Source of the DNA: Beta vulgaris subsp. vulgaris
Taxonomy: Eukaryota > Streptophyta > Magnoliopsida > Caryophyllales > Amaranthaceae
Assembly (NCBI RefSeq): GCF_026745355.1
Contig: NC_079209.1
Span: forward strand, 20,661,571-20,725,570
Reading direction: 5' to 3'
DNA: 64,000 nucleotides
Shown here: piece after piece, positions 34,200 to 47,066 of the stretch
Layout of the letters: each line of letters opens with the position of its first letter
How positions within the stretch are numbered: the first letter of the stretch is position 1
Notes under the pieces: generated by a model
Told to the model about the DNA's origin: nothing
Seen by the model: only the letters and a program-made list of their open reading frames with translations
Databases searched by the model: none
Made by a program: the position numbers and the translations under genes

Positions 34200-34973
34200 G
34201 TAGGAAGGTACCTTTTGGTTTGTCACTTCCAAGACTGCTTGTGCACAATCTAAAAGGTGCATTGAAGCCTCTCCTTTACGAACTTTACCTACTAGTTGAG
34301 AAAATTGTCCAACAAGAGTTTTGAGCAGAGAGTTGTTCTCTTGAACTTTGGCTTTCAACAAGCTATTTTCCTTCTTGAGAACAGACACTTCTTCTTTGTT
34401 CTCTTGGACTTGGGTGTTCAACAATCTATTTTCCTTCTTCAGAGTGGACAATTCTTCTTTATCATTCTCCATGAACACGGCCGTCTTTCGAACTCTTCCA
34501 CACCCTTGCTTCTTCAGGACACCATGCACCCCGTAAATGTCCCCCTTTCGAACTCCAAGTCCATAACCTACGGGACGTTTGGGAATCTCTCCATCATACA
34601 TGGTGTGCTCAAAAGCTTCATCTTCAAGTTCTAAGTCAGACTTGGAAGGGTTTGCTTGCTTCAATGATTCAAACTTGGCATATGCATCATCCTACACAAA
34701 TATTAAGATATAAAATATAAGAAGTATTAGTTTACAATAAACGGAAGCACGCTTATTATTTTATTTTAATCTGTACTTATACCATAAATTCTTCTGTGAG
34801 TGTGTCTGGTAGAAAGCTTCCATCCTTTCCAATATGAGCTTTTTTCCAAAGAGTTAATAAACTCATTTTTTCTCCATGCTCATCCTCCTAATAATTTTTT
34901 AAATGTAAAAACAATCATAGAAAATTTCTACAAGATTAGTTACATATATATATTCCAAAAAGATTTTTCCTAG

Positions 34974-35005
<32 letters not shown>

Positions 35006-38000
35006 GTTAATATTCATGAATCATACATAATCAGCTTGCTTGTTTGCGAAGCTCTTGGAGCCACATCTGTGAAGTTGATTTAGGGAAGCTCGTGCATCTT
35101 TCCCAGCTTCTGACAATTTCTGCACTCATATTAAAGAAAAAAAATATTTATCAAAAATACAGAACAAAGATTTATCAAATGTCAATCATTAGCTTCACTA
35201 GTTCAGTGTATGTAATATGCATGCATGTGTACATTCAATCATTCATACAGTTAGTCATAATCTATAGAAGAATAGAAGATTGTGTGTTCTGCTGAGTATG
35301 AAACAAGCTATACCGTTTTGGCTATTTATAGACTTGATTGGAATGATATGGTACATACAGCATACAAAAATGATCAAACCAATTACCATAAGATAAAATT
35401 AATTATGTCATCACTTGTCAGCTTTTTTGAATGATGCTATTTGTAAACTAATGACTCCATAGAAATTAATATTATTAAGTAACTTACTTTCCCTAGCTCT
35501 GAATGCCAGTGCTTAACCAACTTTATCCATTGATTACTAGTAATTCCGTATGGTGGCTGCAAATTACACATCTCATCGAGAGTCTTGTCATCTGGTTTGT
35601 AGTAATGTGACTTGAGCTCGTGTTTAAAATGCCTCCAACTTCTGTTAGCACGCTTGAGGATTTGTTTCTCGTATTCAGGACCATCAGGAATTACAAAGCG
35701 TTCCTTTAAGAAAATAGTATCGTGGGTGAGCCTAGGCGTTTACAAGCATATCCAAAGAAAGAGAATTAAAAAATACTGTTATTCTGAAGGCAGCAACAGA
35801 ACTATTATGAAGGCATTGTCAGGATACCCGAACTTAATATATCATACAAGTCGCACAAAGTATGTTATTTCAAGATTTGCAAGAGCTTATGATTGATAAG
35901 TCAGAACAATTAAATATTAAAACAGTATAGTAGCAAGTATAAGAAGAACAGATGGCATTAATCATATAATTCTATTTTGTTTTATATGCTACTACTTGAT
36001 TTGTCATGTTTTAATTTGCTTTTAGGTCTTTATTCTGTTGCAACAATAAGACATACTGTACTCAATTGGATGTAAACTAGGTGCTGAGTTTGTGCTTATA
36101 AACTGAGCAACTAAACACCAGAATATCCTAGCTTGGATCTGTTTTTTCATAGGTTTTAGGACGTCTAGATTCAGGAGAACACACACCGTCGCAAATTGGA
36201 GTTTCAGGTTGGAGATTAGTGTACTTAAAGCTTCAACCATACCGACAGGGCTCTCTGGCTAGAAGAATCAATGAGAAGCTTGCTGTGTGGGAAGGGGGTA
36301 ATGCTACATCACGTGCCAGGCCACCTATCAGGTTCACCTACACCAGGAGGTCTAGGAGGAAGAATACTGAAATGTAGAGTGAGCTGGCAGGTGGTTAGTT
36401 ACTGTCACTCTAGTGGGTGCGGAAATTCAGGGAGTTGGTTAGAGAAATATCTTTGTGAAAATCAAGAGAGACTATTACATAATGCAATCTGGTTCTAGAA
36501 TTTAAATCATTTAAGTTTATGCAACCATGCTGAATGTATGTGTTGGATGTGGTATGAGGATCATGCTGCTTTAACATGTTCTGTTATTATCTGCATATCG
36601 GAGGGGTGAAAGAGAACTTTAAGATAGAGAACAATTCTTGTAGCTAGTTGCTGCGTTAGATAGGTACCTAGAATCATATAGTACCTTGACGAACTCGTAC
36701 ATCTGTATAGTATTGTTAAGCTAGCTTATGCTTTGAAATGGATCTATTTCTCAGTTTATGAGATATTCTATGATTTATCATCCCAAAAACAGAAAAAGGT
36801 TCTGCATGATGATTGATTACAGTTGCTTGTACCCTTTAAAGTCCCAAAGTTTTGTCAGCATTAGTAGTAATTCTTGGTTCAGAGGAGGTAGTTTGTAAGA
36901 ATAATGTTGTCCTGGAGCTAACTCATTTGCTTTCAAAATTTGGTACTCTAAGTGTTCATCCTGGTCATTGGTTCTTACATGGACATGGAAATTAGTGCAG
37001 CTGAAGTTTAAGATAGACTGAAATTGATGCGAATGACCTCATAGTGAAGATGTGAATGTCAAGTTGCTCGTCCATCTAATGCGAAATGTCAGCATTTCAT
37101 TCTTCCAAGAGGTTTTGTGAGCAGCACAGATAAGAGGAACATTTTGCAGTTAGTTACTTCCCCTCTGTTTAATTTTACTTGCAACATGGGGGGAGGCACA
37201 GGAGCCAAGGAGAAAAGAGAGATGGAGAGAAATAAAATAGGGCCCATGTGAGTTTTACACAGAGAGTAGTCGAGGATATAACATGCTGGTCGTATTTCAC
37301 CTCCAACAATTTCTCACTGTTATTCTTTCATTCAAAAATTAACAGTTGGTGCAAATATAACTTGTCTCTTATATGTATTTGTTTCATTCAAAAATTAACA
37401 GTTGGTGCAAATATAACATGAGTTGGTGCAGGTCCCATTGTTATACGCAGATGCTGTGATTGGTACCAACGGTGCTACTATAAGCTAAACCAACGAATTA
37501 GTAAAAACACCAACGAATTCCATCATACTCAAACACACAATGACACAAACATGATAAAATCCAGCCAAATCCCAACCTAACACACATAAATGCGCGAAAA
37601 TGAGTAAGAAGAAGAATCAAATATATACTTACTTTGACCTCCTCTACCAACATAGCTTTCAGCTTCTTATCGACGTTATGCCAATTCACTTCTCCAACTG
37701 GACAGTAGGTCTCTACCTTTGCAATGCTACCAATGAATCTGACCAAGATATCTCCACCTTTCCTAAGAGGTTGGTAAAACTCGTTGAATTCAACACAGTA
37801 TTTAACGCCGTTGTTACTCCACACACTGATTGTCGGAATAGGACCACTCACCAATGTGATGTTACCTTCAGCATCTGCATAGAGATAAATAATGGGATGA
37901 CGTTGCATAAAAAACATATTAGAATAGCATAAATAGATATAATAGATACCAATATAAGTCAAAATCCTAGTAGACCATCAAGGAAAGACATTACCCTTTG

Positions 38001-39141
38001 TCATAACCTCTTCCTTCGTATCAAATTGAACATTTGAAGGCCAATCTGGATATGATGTTGACCGTACAGATTTTGATGTTCTCGACTTCATTAATGATTC
38101 TTCACCCTCTTTTTGCTTTGTTGGCTTACGGGATTCTGATGGGTTAAGAGGTGAGATAGTAGGGGAGTTATGACTAGAAGGCGACCTACTAGGTGGGATA
38201 GGATCAAAGGAATTAGAAGGGATTTTGAGCGGGGTACTAGTAGATGGGTTGAGAGATGCTCGAATATGACCAGAAGAAGGATGTGGGATTTTGAGCGATT
38301 TTGATGTATTGGTAGAAGGGTTGAGTGGTGGGATATGACCAGAAGAAGGATGAGGGATTTTGAGCGGTTTTGATTTATTAGTAGAAGGGTTGAGTGGTGG
38401 ATATGACCAGAAGAAGGATGAGGGATTTTGAGCGGTTTTGATGTGATAGTAGAAGGCTTGAGTGGTGGGGTATGAGTAGAAGAAGGAGGAGGGATTTTGA
38501 GCGGTTTGGATGTATTAGTAGAAGGGTTGAGTGGTGGGATATGACTAGAAGAAGGATGAGGGATTTTGAGCGGTTTGGATGTGATAGTAGAAGGCTTGAG
38601 TGGTGGGTATGAGTAGAAGAAGGAGGAGGGATTTTGAGCGGTTTGGATGTGATAGTAGAAGGCTTGAGTGGTGGGGTATGAGTAGAAGAAGGAGGAGGGA
38701 TTTTGAGCGGTTTGGATGTGATAGTAGAAGGCTTGAGTGGTGGGTATGAGTAGAAGAAGGAGGAGGGATTTTGAGCGGTTTGGATGTGATAGTAGAAGGC
38801 TTGAGTGGTGGGGTATGAGTAGAAGAAGCAGGAGGGATTTTGAGCGGTTTTGATGTGATACAAGGAGGGTTTTTCCATATAGCTAATGGTTTGCTAGTTG
38901 TTGCACTTGGTGTGATTGAAGGATTTGTTGTGGTGGCACTTGGTGGGCAAAATGGTCCAAATTCAACGTTAGAAGGAACCTCATATGGCTGTGATTGAAG
39001 GATTTGTTTTTTGTTTGATTGTGATGCATTTTCGGTCGAAGGAGAGTTGTGTGCAGCAGCAGCACCTGGTGACTGTGAAGACAATGAACTGGGCTGGTCA
39101 TCTGCATGTACGTCCCTCGTTCTCTTCCCTCGATAAGTCAT
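34200..39141 (-). CDS. TNP1/Ptta-like CACTA accessory transposase, multi-exon
   Basis: Minus-strand exon-like blocks: 39141-about 38280 (start MTYRGKRTRDVHADD, then Ser/Pro-rich repeats), about 37940-37630 (VKYCVEFNEFYQPLRKGGDI ... WHNVDKKLKAMLVEEVK), about 35704-35490 (RFVIPDGPEYEKQILKRANR, SWRHFKHELKSHYYKPDD, WIKLVKHWHSELGK), about 35115-35030 (KLSEAGKDARASLNQLHRCG), about 34890-34790 and 34690-34205. The order matches the plant transposase (Ptta/En/Spm) family. The last exon carries a long Leu/Glu/Lys coiled coil (KKENRLLNTQVQENKEEVSV) for self-association. In En/Spm, TNPA-like proteins bind subterminal repeats; that role is inferred. Exon edges are approximate. Confidence 0.75.
35705..37600. 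other. Unexplained 1.9-kb block between two exons of the TNP1-like gene
   Basis: Its composition is richer in GC than the surrounding introns (36240-36480, 36990-37300), with scattered short open frames on both strands and no convincing protein. A direct repeat TTCATTCAAAAATTAACAGT lies at about 37330 and 37383. It may be a captured host fragment or an old insertion inside an intron; I found no terminal repeats. Confidence 0.4.
38280..38875 (-). repeat. Coding minisatellite in TNP1-like exon 1
   Basis: About nine to ten units of roughly 60 bp, encoding SKPLKIPPPSSTHTPPLKPS in one frame. Units differ by single-base deletions (GGTGGGGTATGAG versus GGTGGGTATGAG), so the reading frame switches from unit to unit, and about half read SLLLSHPNRSKSL instead. 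The array probably varies between copies. Confidence 0.9.
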
Positions 39142-41085
39142 AATGTATCACTGCAAGACAAAAACGATAATGATCAAGCCCTTCTGAAAACTACTATAAT
39201 ATTTAAAATGAAGCAAAATTACAATTTACATCTACATTATTGATTATCATAGCTTCAGATTATGACGATAGGAAAAGATAAGGCTAGCATCGGCCTGTAT
39301 GATGCATTGAATTTGAAGCTTGAAATTATTAGCTATTAGCTACAGGGAATCCAAAGATTTTAGCACAGCAGATCCAATTTTTGTTTCTCCAGCACCATGT
39401 CAGAAAACTAATTCGACTACAAGTTTGTTAGTAATAATTGCACTTTCAGCTTTAGGTGAACCTTTAATAGTTTCACAAAGGCTTTATGTGAACTTAATGA
39501 AACTTGAAATGTGATTTTCAAATGTGAAAAGAATAGTGTCGATGCTATATTTAGAGACTTAAATAACGTTGTAGACATCTACACAGACACATTGGTACAT
39601 TACTACATCTAATAAGGTGTGTAAAGTGTTTCGGATCCCCCAAAGTAGACTGGAAATTCTAAATAGTTTAAACAGTAGAGCAAATTATTTTCTCTATCAT
39701 ATGAATTATGCACTTTTTCGGTTATGTACAAGGCATACGTAATTTCTTTTCTTAGAGTATCGAATAAGATTAAAAAGTATTAGGAAGTACTCTAGGATCA
39801 TTATAGCATGTAAGCCTAAATGTGAGGAAATATGTATTTTATCAATTAAAAGAATAAAAATTCTAAACATATACATAGCTTTAAACCCATCATTTTGGAG
39901 ACTGTATATAACATTATCACATCATCTTTTCTTACCCACTCGAAATTCCACCACCAGCCGAGAAACCTCCACTCACACGCTCAACCACATTCATTACCAA
40001 ATCAACCTTACCAGTGTCTGAAATGTTGGAAGAAAAAGAAACTGATTAGATTAGGGAAATTTGATTCATCCAGAGAACAAGACATATGTAAATATCCAAT
40101 CCAACACCACAAAGTATCTTTATAATGCATAATCAACACAATGGTCTCTAAAGTCTGAAGTAATGAACTACCACCAACTAGGAAACGAAAATAAAGCGAT
40201 AATAGAAGCCAAACAATTCGGTCAACAGTATGGGAATATATCATATAATAATGGTAACTTAAAGATCAATTAAAGCCTATGCTCAAGGGGAAGAGGGTCT
40301 CTCCTTAATCCAGCTAATAAACTGAAGGCCAACAGATCAATTGGCCTACATTAAGAAACTCAGACCTGAGGCCATGTATAAGAGATAGAGAGTTGTACAG
40401 TACAACAATCTCAAACTGCTATTTAAAGCATTATTACTTGTTTATACTGATGTACATATGCTTTACTAGGAAAAAGAAGAGGTTCTTTAAAAGATCAAAG
40501 GTGCCAACGTCAAAAACTCAAACAAACTCATTATATAAAGTATCATATAAAACTTCTATTTCCATCGACCAACTTATCCGAAGAACAGTTTAAAGAGTTC
40601 TCATCATAGTAGCTATGCTATAAGCCTATAATATGGTTTACTTTTCCCATAATGATAGCAAGAACTTAAGTTTTTTTAATCCAATCTTAGTTCCTTTAAT
40701 TAACATGCTAACTTAAGACACGGAAAAACAACAATAATCTCCAATCTGAACAACAGAGCATGAAGCAATTAACCAAAAAATTAACAACAAAGCCTAATTA
40801 AGTGGCTTATACTATAAATCGATACAATACGACATCAATAATCAATATCCTCAGCAAAGCTTTCACCCAATCAAAATAATCCACAACATATCACATTCAT
40901 TTACATAATTTTTAAGTAGATATAGAGTGAAATCAAGAGGGAAATGCAAATAGAGGAATAATAAGAAAGATAAATGTGGAATAGACAAAGTAGTACCATT
41001 AAATAAAAGTTAATAACTCGAATCCAAAATCAAAACATAAATCCACAAATGAACAATGATAAAATTCTAAAAACCCAAAACCCTT
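39142..41085. other. Spacer between the two CACTA genes
   Basis: AT-rich with no supported ORF. The C-terminal DUF4218-type part of a TNP2 transposase would be expected on the minus strand just below 41086, but I could not find its motifs here. Confidence 0.5.
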
Positions 41086-43361
41086 CTATTCTAGAATCTC
41101 GTCATCCTCGGGTATATCAAACAAGTCCCTGGGGTTAAGCTTTGACTGAATGGTATCTAACTCTCCTTTATCAATGGTGGTTGAACAAATCTTCTTAAAA
41201 AAGTACGACAACTCCTCAAGCAAATCAATAACTTTTGTGGCATTTGATGCTCTTAAAGCAACAGGAAGGATTTCTTGCATGAGGATATGATTGTCGTGGC
41301 TTTTCATATTAATAAGTTTACGCTCCTTCATGTTCACACATCTTTGCAAATTTGATCCATAACCATCAGGAACTCTGAGCTTTTTCAAGACTCTTAAAAA
41401 ACGTTCTTTTTCTTCTTTATCCATGTTGTATGAAGCTGGAGGCATATACTCTTTAACACGATTAGGATGCGTTTGAAGCCAAAGATGAGATTTTATATTT
41501 ATTTGTTTCAGAGCCTCCCTAGCTTTCTTATCATCTCTACTCTTGTCGGTTTCTAAAAGAGTTCCTAAGAGATTATCACACACATTCTTCTCAATGTGCA
41601 TAACATCTAAATTGTGTCTAAGAAGATTATGTTCCCAGTATTCCAAGTCAAATAATATACTTTTCTTTTTCCAAAGAACCTTATCATTATCATTATCAAT
41701 TTCATCATCCTCAACTTCTTCTCTCCCTCTTTTTTTAGGAACCGTTTTTGATTTCCCATAAACATAATTAACTTCTTCTTGCTGCTTCAAAATTTCTGTC
41801 CCACTAGCATGAACCGGAGCAAGGCCATATTCCTCTTTCCCATCAAATAAATTAGCTTGAGAACGGTAAGGATGATCAATCGGTAACCATTTTCGAGAAC
41901 CGGGGTAGACAATTTTACCACCAAAATAATATGAACAAGTAGAATTGGCACAAGTAGGGCAAGCTTTATAACCTTTTGTACTCCAACCCGACAACATAGC
42001 ATATGCAGGAAAGTCATTTATAGTGGAATGTAAGGATGCTCGTAGTTTAAAGTTTTTTCCACTATAAACATCAAAGGCATCTACACCTTCCCACAACAAT
42101 TTTAACTCATGCATTAGTGGTTGCAAATAAACATCAATATCGATACCGGGACCATATTTTCCAGGAATAATCAAGGACAAAATAAATGATGATGACTTCA
42201 TACAAAGCCAAGGAGGCAAATTATAAGGAATCAGAATCACTGGCCATGTACTGTAATTAGTGTTCATAAGACGATATGGATTAAAACCATCACTTGCTAG
42301 ACCCAATCTAACACTACGAGGATCTTTAGCAAATTCCTCATATCTATCATCAAATTTTTTCCAAGCCTCTCCATCTGCCGGGTGGGTGATAATTTTATCG
42401 TCCTTGCGGTCAAAATGCCATCTCATGTCTCTTGCAGTATTAGATGACATGTAAAGCCTCTTTAGTCTAGGGATGAGAGGAAAATACCGCATTACTTTAG
42501 CTGGCACCCCCTTCATACATGTTTCTTTACCTTTCTCACTTGTATCACCTTGCTTGCCTTTCACATTTTGCCATCTTGGTGTGTGGCAAATATGACACTC
42601 ACTTTTGTCTGCAAAATCCCCCAATATAACATGCAATCATTTGGACATGCATGGATTTTCTCATAACCTAAACCCAAATCTTTAATTATCTTCATGCTTT
42701 CGTAATAGGACGATGGGAACTCCATAATATAAGGAAATGCGTCTAATAGAAGTTCAAGCAATTTATTAAAAGACTCAGTAGACCAGTGGAACATACACTT
42801 AAGGTGAAATAAGTGCAATAGAAACGATAGCTTTGAAAAAGTAGTACACCCCTCATATAGACTCTCTTTAGAAGCTTCCTTGAGTCTATTGTACTTTGTC
42901 TCTTCTGCGTCGGTGTTAATTGATACATATTCATTATCTACCTCGAATTGAAAATTTACCTCTTCATGCATCTCATTTATATCTTCGTCATCAGAATCTA
43001 ACTCATTTAATAACGGGGGTTCGTTAGTGGATTGTGGACTACCAACCCCAAAAGCTGCATTTAGTAACCCATCAATATCATCTCGACCTACTCCCTTTGC
43101 TTGATCACTATGGAGCCCTAAGTTGTTACCCACTTGATGACTACAATGAAAAATCCAATTTTTGTAGTTCTTATAAAAACCGTACAATAAAATATGGCCT
43201 CCTACTTTTTCCAACTTAAACCATTTGTTTAACTTGCAATTATTACATGGGCATCGAGTTTTTCCTTCAACAAGAGTCTCTTTAGCAAGCTCTAAGAATT
43301 TCATGCAACCATTATAATAAGCGGGATGGCCTTTTGGTAAATCTATCCAACTAGAATCCAT
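41086..43361 (-). pseudogene. TNP2-like CACTA transposase, frameshifted and truncated
   Basis: The start at 43361 (MDSSWIDLPKGHPAYYNG) opens the transposase-associated domain, with CPCNNCKLNK as its Cys motif. Then an acidic linker and FNKLLELLLDAFP. At about 42618 a run of five C where six are needed shifts the frame; the second frame (42636-41086) holds the catalytic Transposase_21 region: YFPLIPRLKRLYMS, RLGLASDGFNPY (first Asp), WSTKGYKACPTC, and HNLDVMHIEKNVCDNLLG (second Asp). It ends with LLEELSYFFKKICSTTIDKG and a stop at 41086, just where the DUF4218 region should begin. The product would excise and insert CACTA elements; this copy is probably inactive, unless the shift is a sequencing error. 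Confidence 0.88.
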
Positions 43362-44063
43362 GTCTACAAAAAAAATATATACGATAACAAATAAGAACCA
43401 TATTAAAAAAAAAAATATGAACATATATCTTCAAATAGTTCACATAAAACATGACCTAAACGAAATACTCTTGCTTATATGACTTGTTATGTACTCAGTG
43501 CCTAACATATCTAGAAATTGAACTCAGTGCCTAACATATCTAGATTAACATGAATTGTTATGTACGTTCCCTATCTATTTGATTTATTTTGCGTATTTAC
43601 CCTATATGTCCACACTTCAGCAACACAATTCGTGCTGGAGTAGTTTAAGGCTTAGGCAGTTATATTACTATATATGAAAACTTATGTAACTCAGCCTTGG
43701 CTACTAGAGTCAGATAGTGTCAGTCTGTCAGACTCCATCTTTTGGAAGCTTGCATGGTTATTGTCCAGAAATAGTTCTACGATAATTTATGTTTGAAAGC
43801 GTACCAGAAAAAAAAATGTTCTTTGCTTTTCGAATCATAAACCTTGGGATTGATGGGTTCCACGTGAGAAAATTATAAAAAGTAACAGAGGCATCATAAC
43901 AATTTTGATAGTTTACTGATCAAAATCTTAAAGAGTATAAAAAACACAAATTTTCAAGAGAATTGGAAATGATAAACAATATCAAAACTTATTTATTTTA
44001 TATAAGAGTTGATTCAAGGAGTACAACCAGATAATTACAAAAGCCAGTATCAAACAGATCATA

Positions 44064-44492
44064 CAGAAATGTAGTAAGATCATTGAAAACCTGAGGAAAT
44101 AAAAAGTGGGAGAGGGGAATCGAGGAAGCAGTCTTTTGACATACAATCTAGATAGCTACACACATAAAATCACATGATATTAGAAAAGAGGTAGAAGATG
44201 AGGGGAAGGCACCCTAAAGGAGAAAAGGGAAGTAGACCTATGGATCACTAGTAGCATAAGCTATTACTACATAAGAACAATAAAGGGCTGCCCACTGGGG
44301 CCAATTACACATCCAAAAGAGCCAAAATTACGAATAAGGGTCATGGTTACAGTCCTCATAAGCTCTAGTATGGTGAAAACTTGTGTAAACAGACAGAAAT
44401 GTAGTAAGATCATTGAAAACCTGAGGAAATAAAAAGTGGGAGAGGGGAATCGAGGAAGTAGCGCGCAGTCTTTTGACATACAATCTAGATAG
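44064..44492 (+). repeat. Direct duplication of about 92-99 bp
   Basis: 44064-44155 and 44394-44492 are nearly identical (CAGAAATGTAGTAAGATCAT ... GACATACAATCTAGATAG). The second copy has an extra TAGCGCG-like insert near its end. The 238-bp spacer is unrelated. Confidence 0.9.
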
Positions 44493-45809
44493 CCCTACTA
44501 ATACCGTTGTACAAGGAAAGGAATAACAATTTAATGATTCTTCAAAAGCATTTCCACATCATATAGACCATCATTTGTTTATGTAGGAGAAAGCGCCGCA
44601 ACGGATTTATGGAAATGAACTGATCAAGCAATTGCACATATATCAGAATAAGGAGAACAAAGTATTACCTCTCTGTTCTCTGTTAAGACAATAGCACCAA
44701 CTCCTACGCGATGTGTAGCATTTGCAGGAATTGTAGAAATACTTTCAGGAATCCAGTAAACCAGCATTAAATAATTTGGCTCTGCATGATGGTACCAAAA
44801 GCCCTCCTTTAATCAACATAAGAGAATTACAGAACGACAGCTAAAATACTATGAATCCATAATGTAGGCAGGAATAGTTGATTACGTTTTTGCCGAAGAA
44901 AAAAAAGTTTATTATTCTAGTGACTGAAGTTTAAAAAAAGACACAGACATGTAGAAGTCTGTAAAGCTAATTGGTGTCAATCTAGTTTCCTTCTCTGTGT
45001 TTCCTGCTTATGGCATACCTTAACCACAACGAAGCTTTCAACATAAATAGTTTTCTCCATATTAATCGAAAAATCAACACTTCCAATTCATTACAGATAC
45101 TGCATGTACATCAGGTATTCAGGCATGTAAAGGAAATCAACTTATTGCACTAAATTATGAAAATTTCAAGAAACAGTAAAGCATAAAAATTTCAGTTAGT
45201 CGACATTTGTATATTGTATAATGAGAGGCCTTTTAATTATTCAATTTACAATAATTCCATCAAAAATCATATCTTTGAGATTGAAGAAAAAAAAGGCAAG
45301 AAAAACCTTTAGAATTTAAAAAACATATTCTAGACAATTCGAGATTGACAGTGAGCTAAAAAAAAGGCATGAAAATTTCAAGTCTAAATTGATGGGAGGT
45401 TGAAGACAAAGAATTCAATTGTAATTCGAAAAAACAGATTGACATTTACAAAATTCATCAAAAAAAACAACAATTCGAGACAATTTACAGAAGGCATAAA
45501 TTACCTGATATGATGCAGAAGATGATGGCGAAGAAGAACACTTTTATTGAAATTTCAGAGAAATTCTCGCAGCTTTCCAATTACTTTAAGACTGTTGATA
45601 GGTAGGAGATGAAAACTTCAACAGAAGTTCGAACAATTGGAACGAAAAAGATAGGAAGAGAAGATGGCATACCTGATGATCAAAGTCGAAGATTATGGCG
45701 AGAAATTATGAGCGAATTGAGAAGAATTGATTAGATAGGGTTTCACCATTAACTACCCAGTTGCTCTGAAATTTCGCTTATTATGCAGTTGAGTGATAGT
45801 ACGCGTAGT

Positions 45810-45841
45810 GGGGGGGGGGTGTGGGGGGGGGGGTGGGGGGG
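45810..45841 (+). repeat. Poly-G tract
   Basis: Thirty-two bases with only three T interruptions, giving runs of 10, 11 and 7 G. It could form a G-quadruplex or be an assembly-error hotspot. It lies about 230 bp inside the right end of the CACTA element. Confidence 0.95.
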
Positions 45842-46071
45842 ATTTTTTTATTTTTTAATTTATTTGCTCGCTCTAAAATTTCGAGCGGGAGTATACAGTG
45901 ATAAGCTAGCTAATATTTCTATTTCACGGGTAATGAGGACGCTTTTAAGCGTGGGCAACCTTCTCGACGCTTAAAAGCGTCGAGATATTGCGGGATAAAT
46001 TAAACCCGCGCCGCACTTATGCCGAGGCGTCGAACAATAAGCGTCCCCAAAGTAAGGTTTTTCTAGTAGTG

Positions 46072-46320
46072 ATTTTATCTCTTTTGCCAACTCTAAATCT
46101 ACACAAAAACCTAAAACATACCCTGATTCACTTCTTTCTACGCGTTTCTTGGAGGAAGACGCAACAGTTCCTTTGGAAGGAACAGGGGTAACTTCTTCTT
46201 CCCCCTTAGCTTGTTCCGGGGATTCTTCTTCATCATCCTTTCCAATTAATTTTCGTCCTCTCACACTTCTTATTGGTGATTCCAATTTTTATTCTTCTTC
46301 CACCATGGTTGTTTCTTGAA
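46072..46320 (-). pseudogene. Second ORF of SIRE-like element, N-terminal part
   Basis: The minus-strand segment from about 46300 (MESPIRSVRGRKLIGKDDEE at 46285) runs through an acidic, Ser/Lys-rich region to GYVLGFCVDLELAKEIK, where the CACTA element is inserted. It continues at 32347 in the same frame, one stop codon (TAG, near 32310) apart. An earlier start in another frame may lie at 46360 (MENLSSPSKTL...). Confidence 0.6.
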
Positions 46321-47066
46321 TTTGTTCGATTTCTAGGGTTTTTGATGGAGAAGAGAGGTTTTCCATTTTCGAGGGTTTAGAAGATTTGTCTTTGGAAAAG
46401 GTGAATTGCGTGAGTTTTTTGCCATTTTGTGAAGTGAATTTGAGATTTTATGGTGTGTGAAGGGGTGTGAAGAAGATGAATAATGGTGAAGATGAAGCGA
46501 CTAAGGAACACGGTTTTGGGATGAAAGAAAGAAGAAAATGCATGTCACAGTAAATGGGGAATTACACGCGAAAAAATAAAAAAATAAAAGAAAAAATAAA
46601 AGAAAAACACATAAAAGAGAATCATGATTTAATTAAATCTGATTCCTATATTTTTGGGATTTTCGGATCTTTTAGAATTTTTATGGACTTTTTAATTTTT
46701 GGAAAGAAAATTAACTCTAAGGACTTGTGCTATAGGAACAACTTGTGCTTAATATCAACGTTCTTCATATTATGCATGTTTCTTTAACTTAGGAACAATA
46801 AGGGGAGTATTATGTGACATTTGTGAGTTGTTTTATTCCTTTGAATTTCATGTTTATGTTTTTAACATCTCAGATTTGTATCCTTTCAAGGGGATTGATC
46901 TAATATCAAAGGAACTTAGAACAGGGACAAATTCCTTTAAGTGTGAAATTTCTAAATTTATTAGATGATTTTCATTTTTCACACTCTCATAGTATTCTTT
47001 GATTTTTAAGTTTTTATCAAACAAATCAAAGAATCTAGTTTCAACATCTATTCTCAGTTTCTTAAG
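46321..47066 (-). other. Spacer between gag and second ORF of SIRE-like element
   Basis: AT-rich with remnants of a coiled-coil continuation of Gag at about 47060-46960 (KLRIDVETRFFDLFDKNLKI). No other ORF is supported. Confidence 0.5.

Larger units (their letters stand above)
43362..45919 (-). other. 5' region of the large CACTA gene unit
   Basis: Between the TNP2 start and the right subterminal repeats. No protein is supported. A possible leader exon lies near 45700-45660 (minus strand), ending ATCATCAG before GTATGCCA. Contains a roughly 95-bp direct duplication and a G-rich tract, listed separately. Confidence 0.45.
32348..46071 (-). mobile_element. Large CACTA (En/Spm) element with TNP2- and TNP1-like genes
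   Basis: Ends CACTACTACAAAAGGAG at 32348 and ...CTTTTTCTAGTAGTG-type at 46071 (inverse: CACTACTAGAAAAACC), with the target duplication ATT on both sides (32345-32347 and 46072-46074). Subterminal GCGACGC-type repeats occur at both ends. Two gene regions are on the minus strand: the catalytic transposase (41086-43361) and a TNP1/Ptta-like gene (34200-39141). The 13.7-kb size fits an originally autonomous element. The transposase now has a frameshift and lacks its C-terminal part. It interrupts the second ORF of the SIRE-like element. Confidence 0.92.

Noticed and set aside
41543..42454. Plus-strand ORFs over the TNP2 region
   Set aside because: Shadows of the minus-strand transposase, which has the conserved catalytic motifs.
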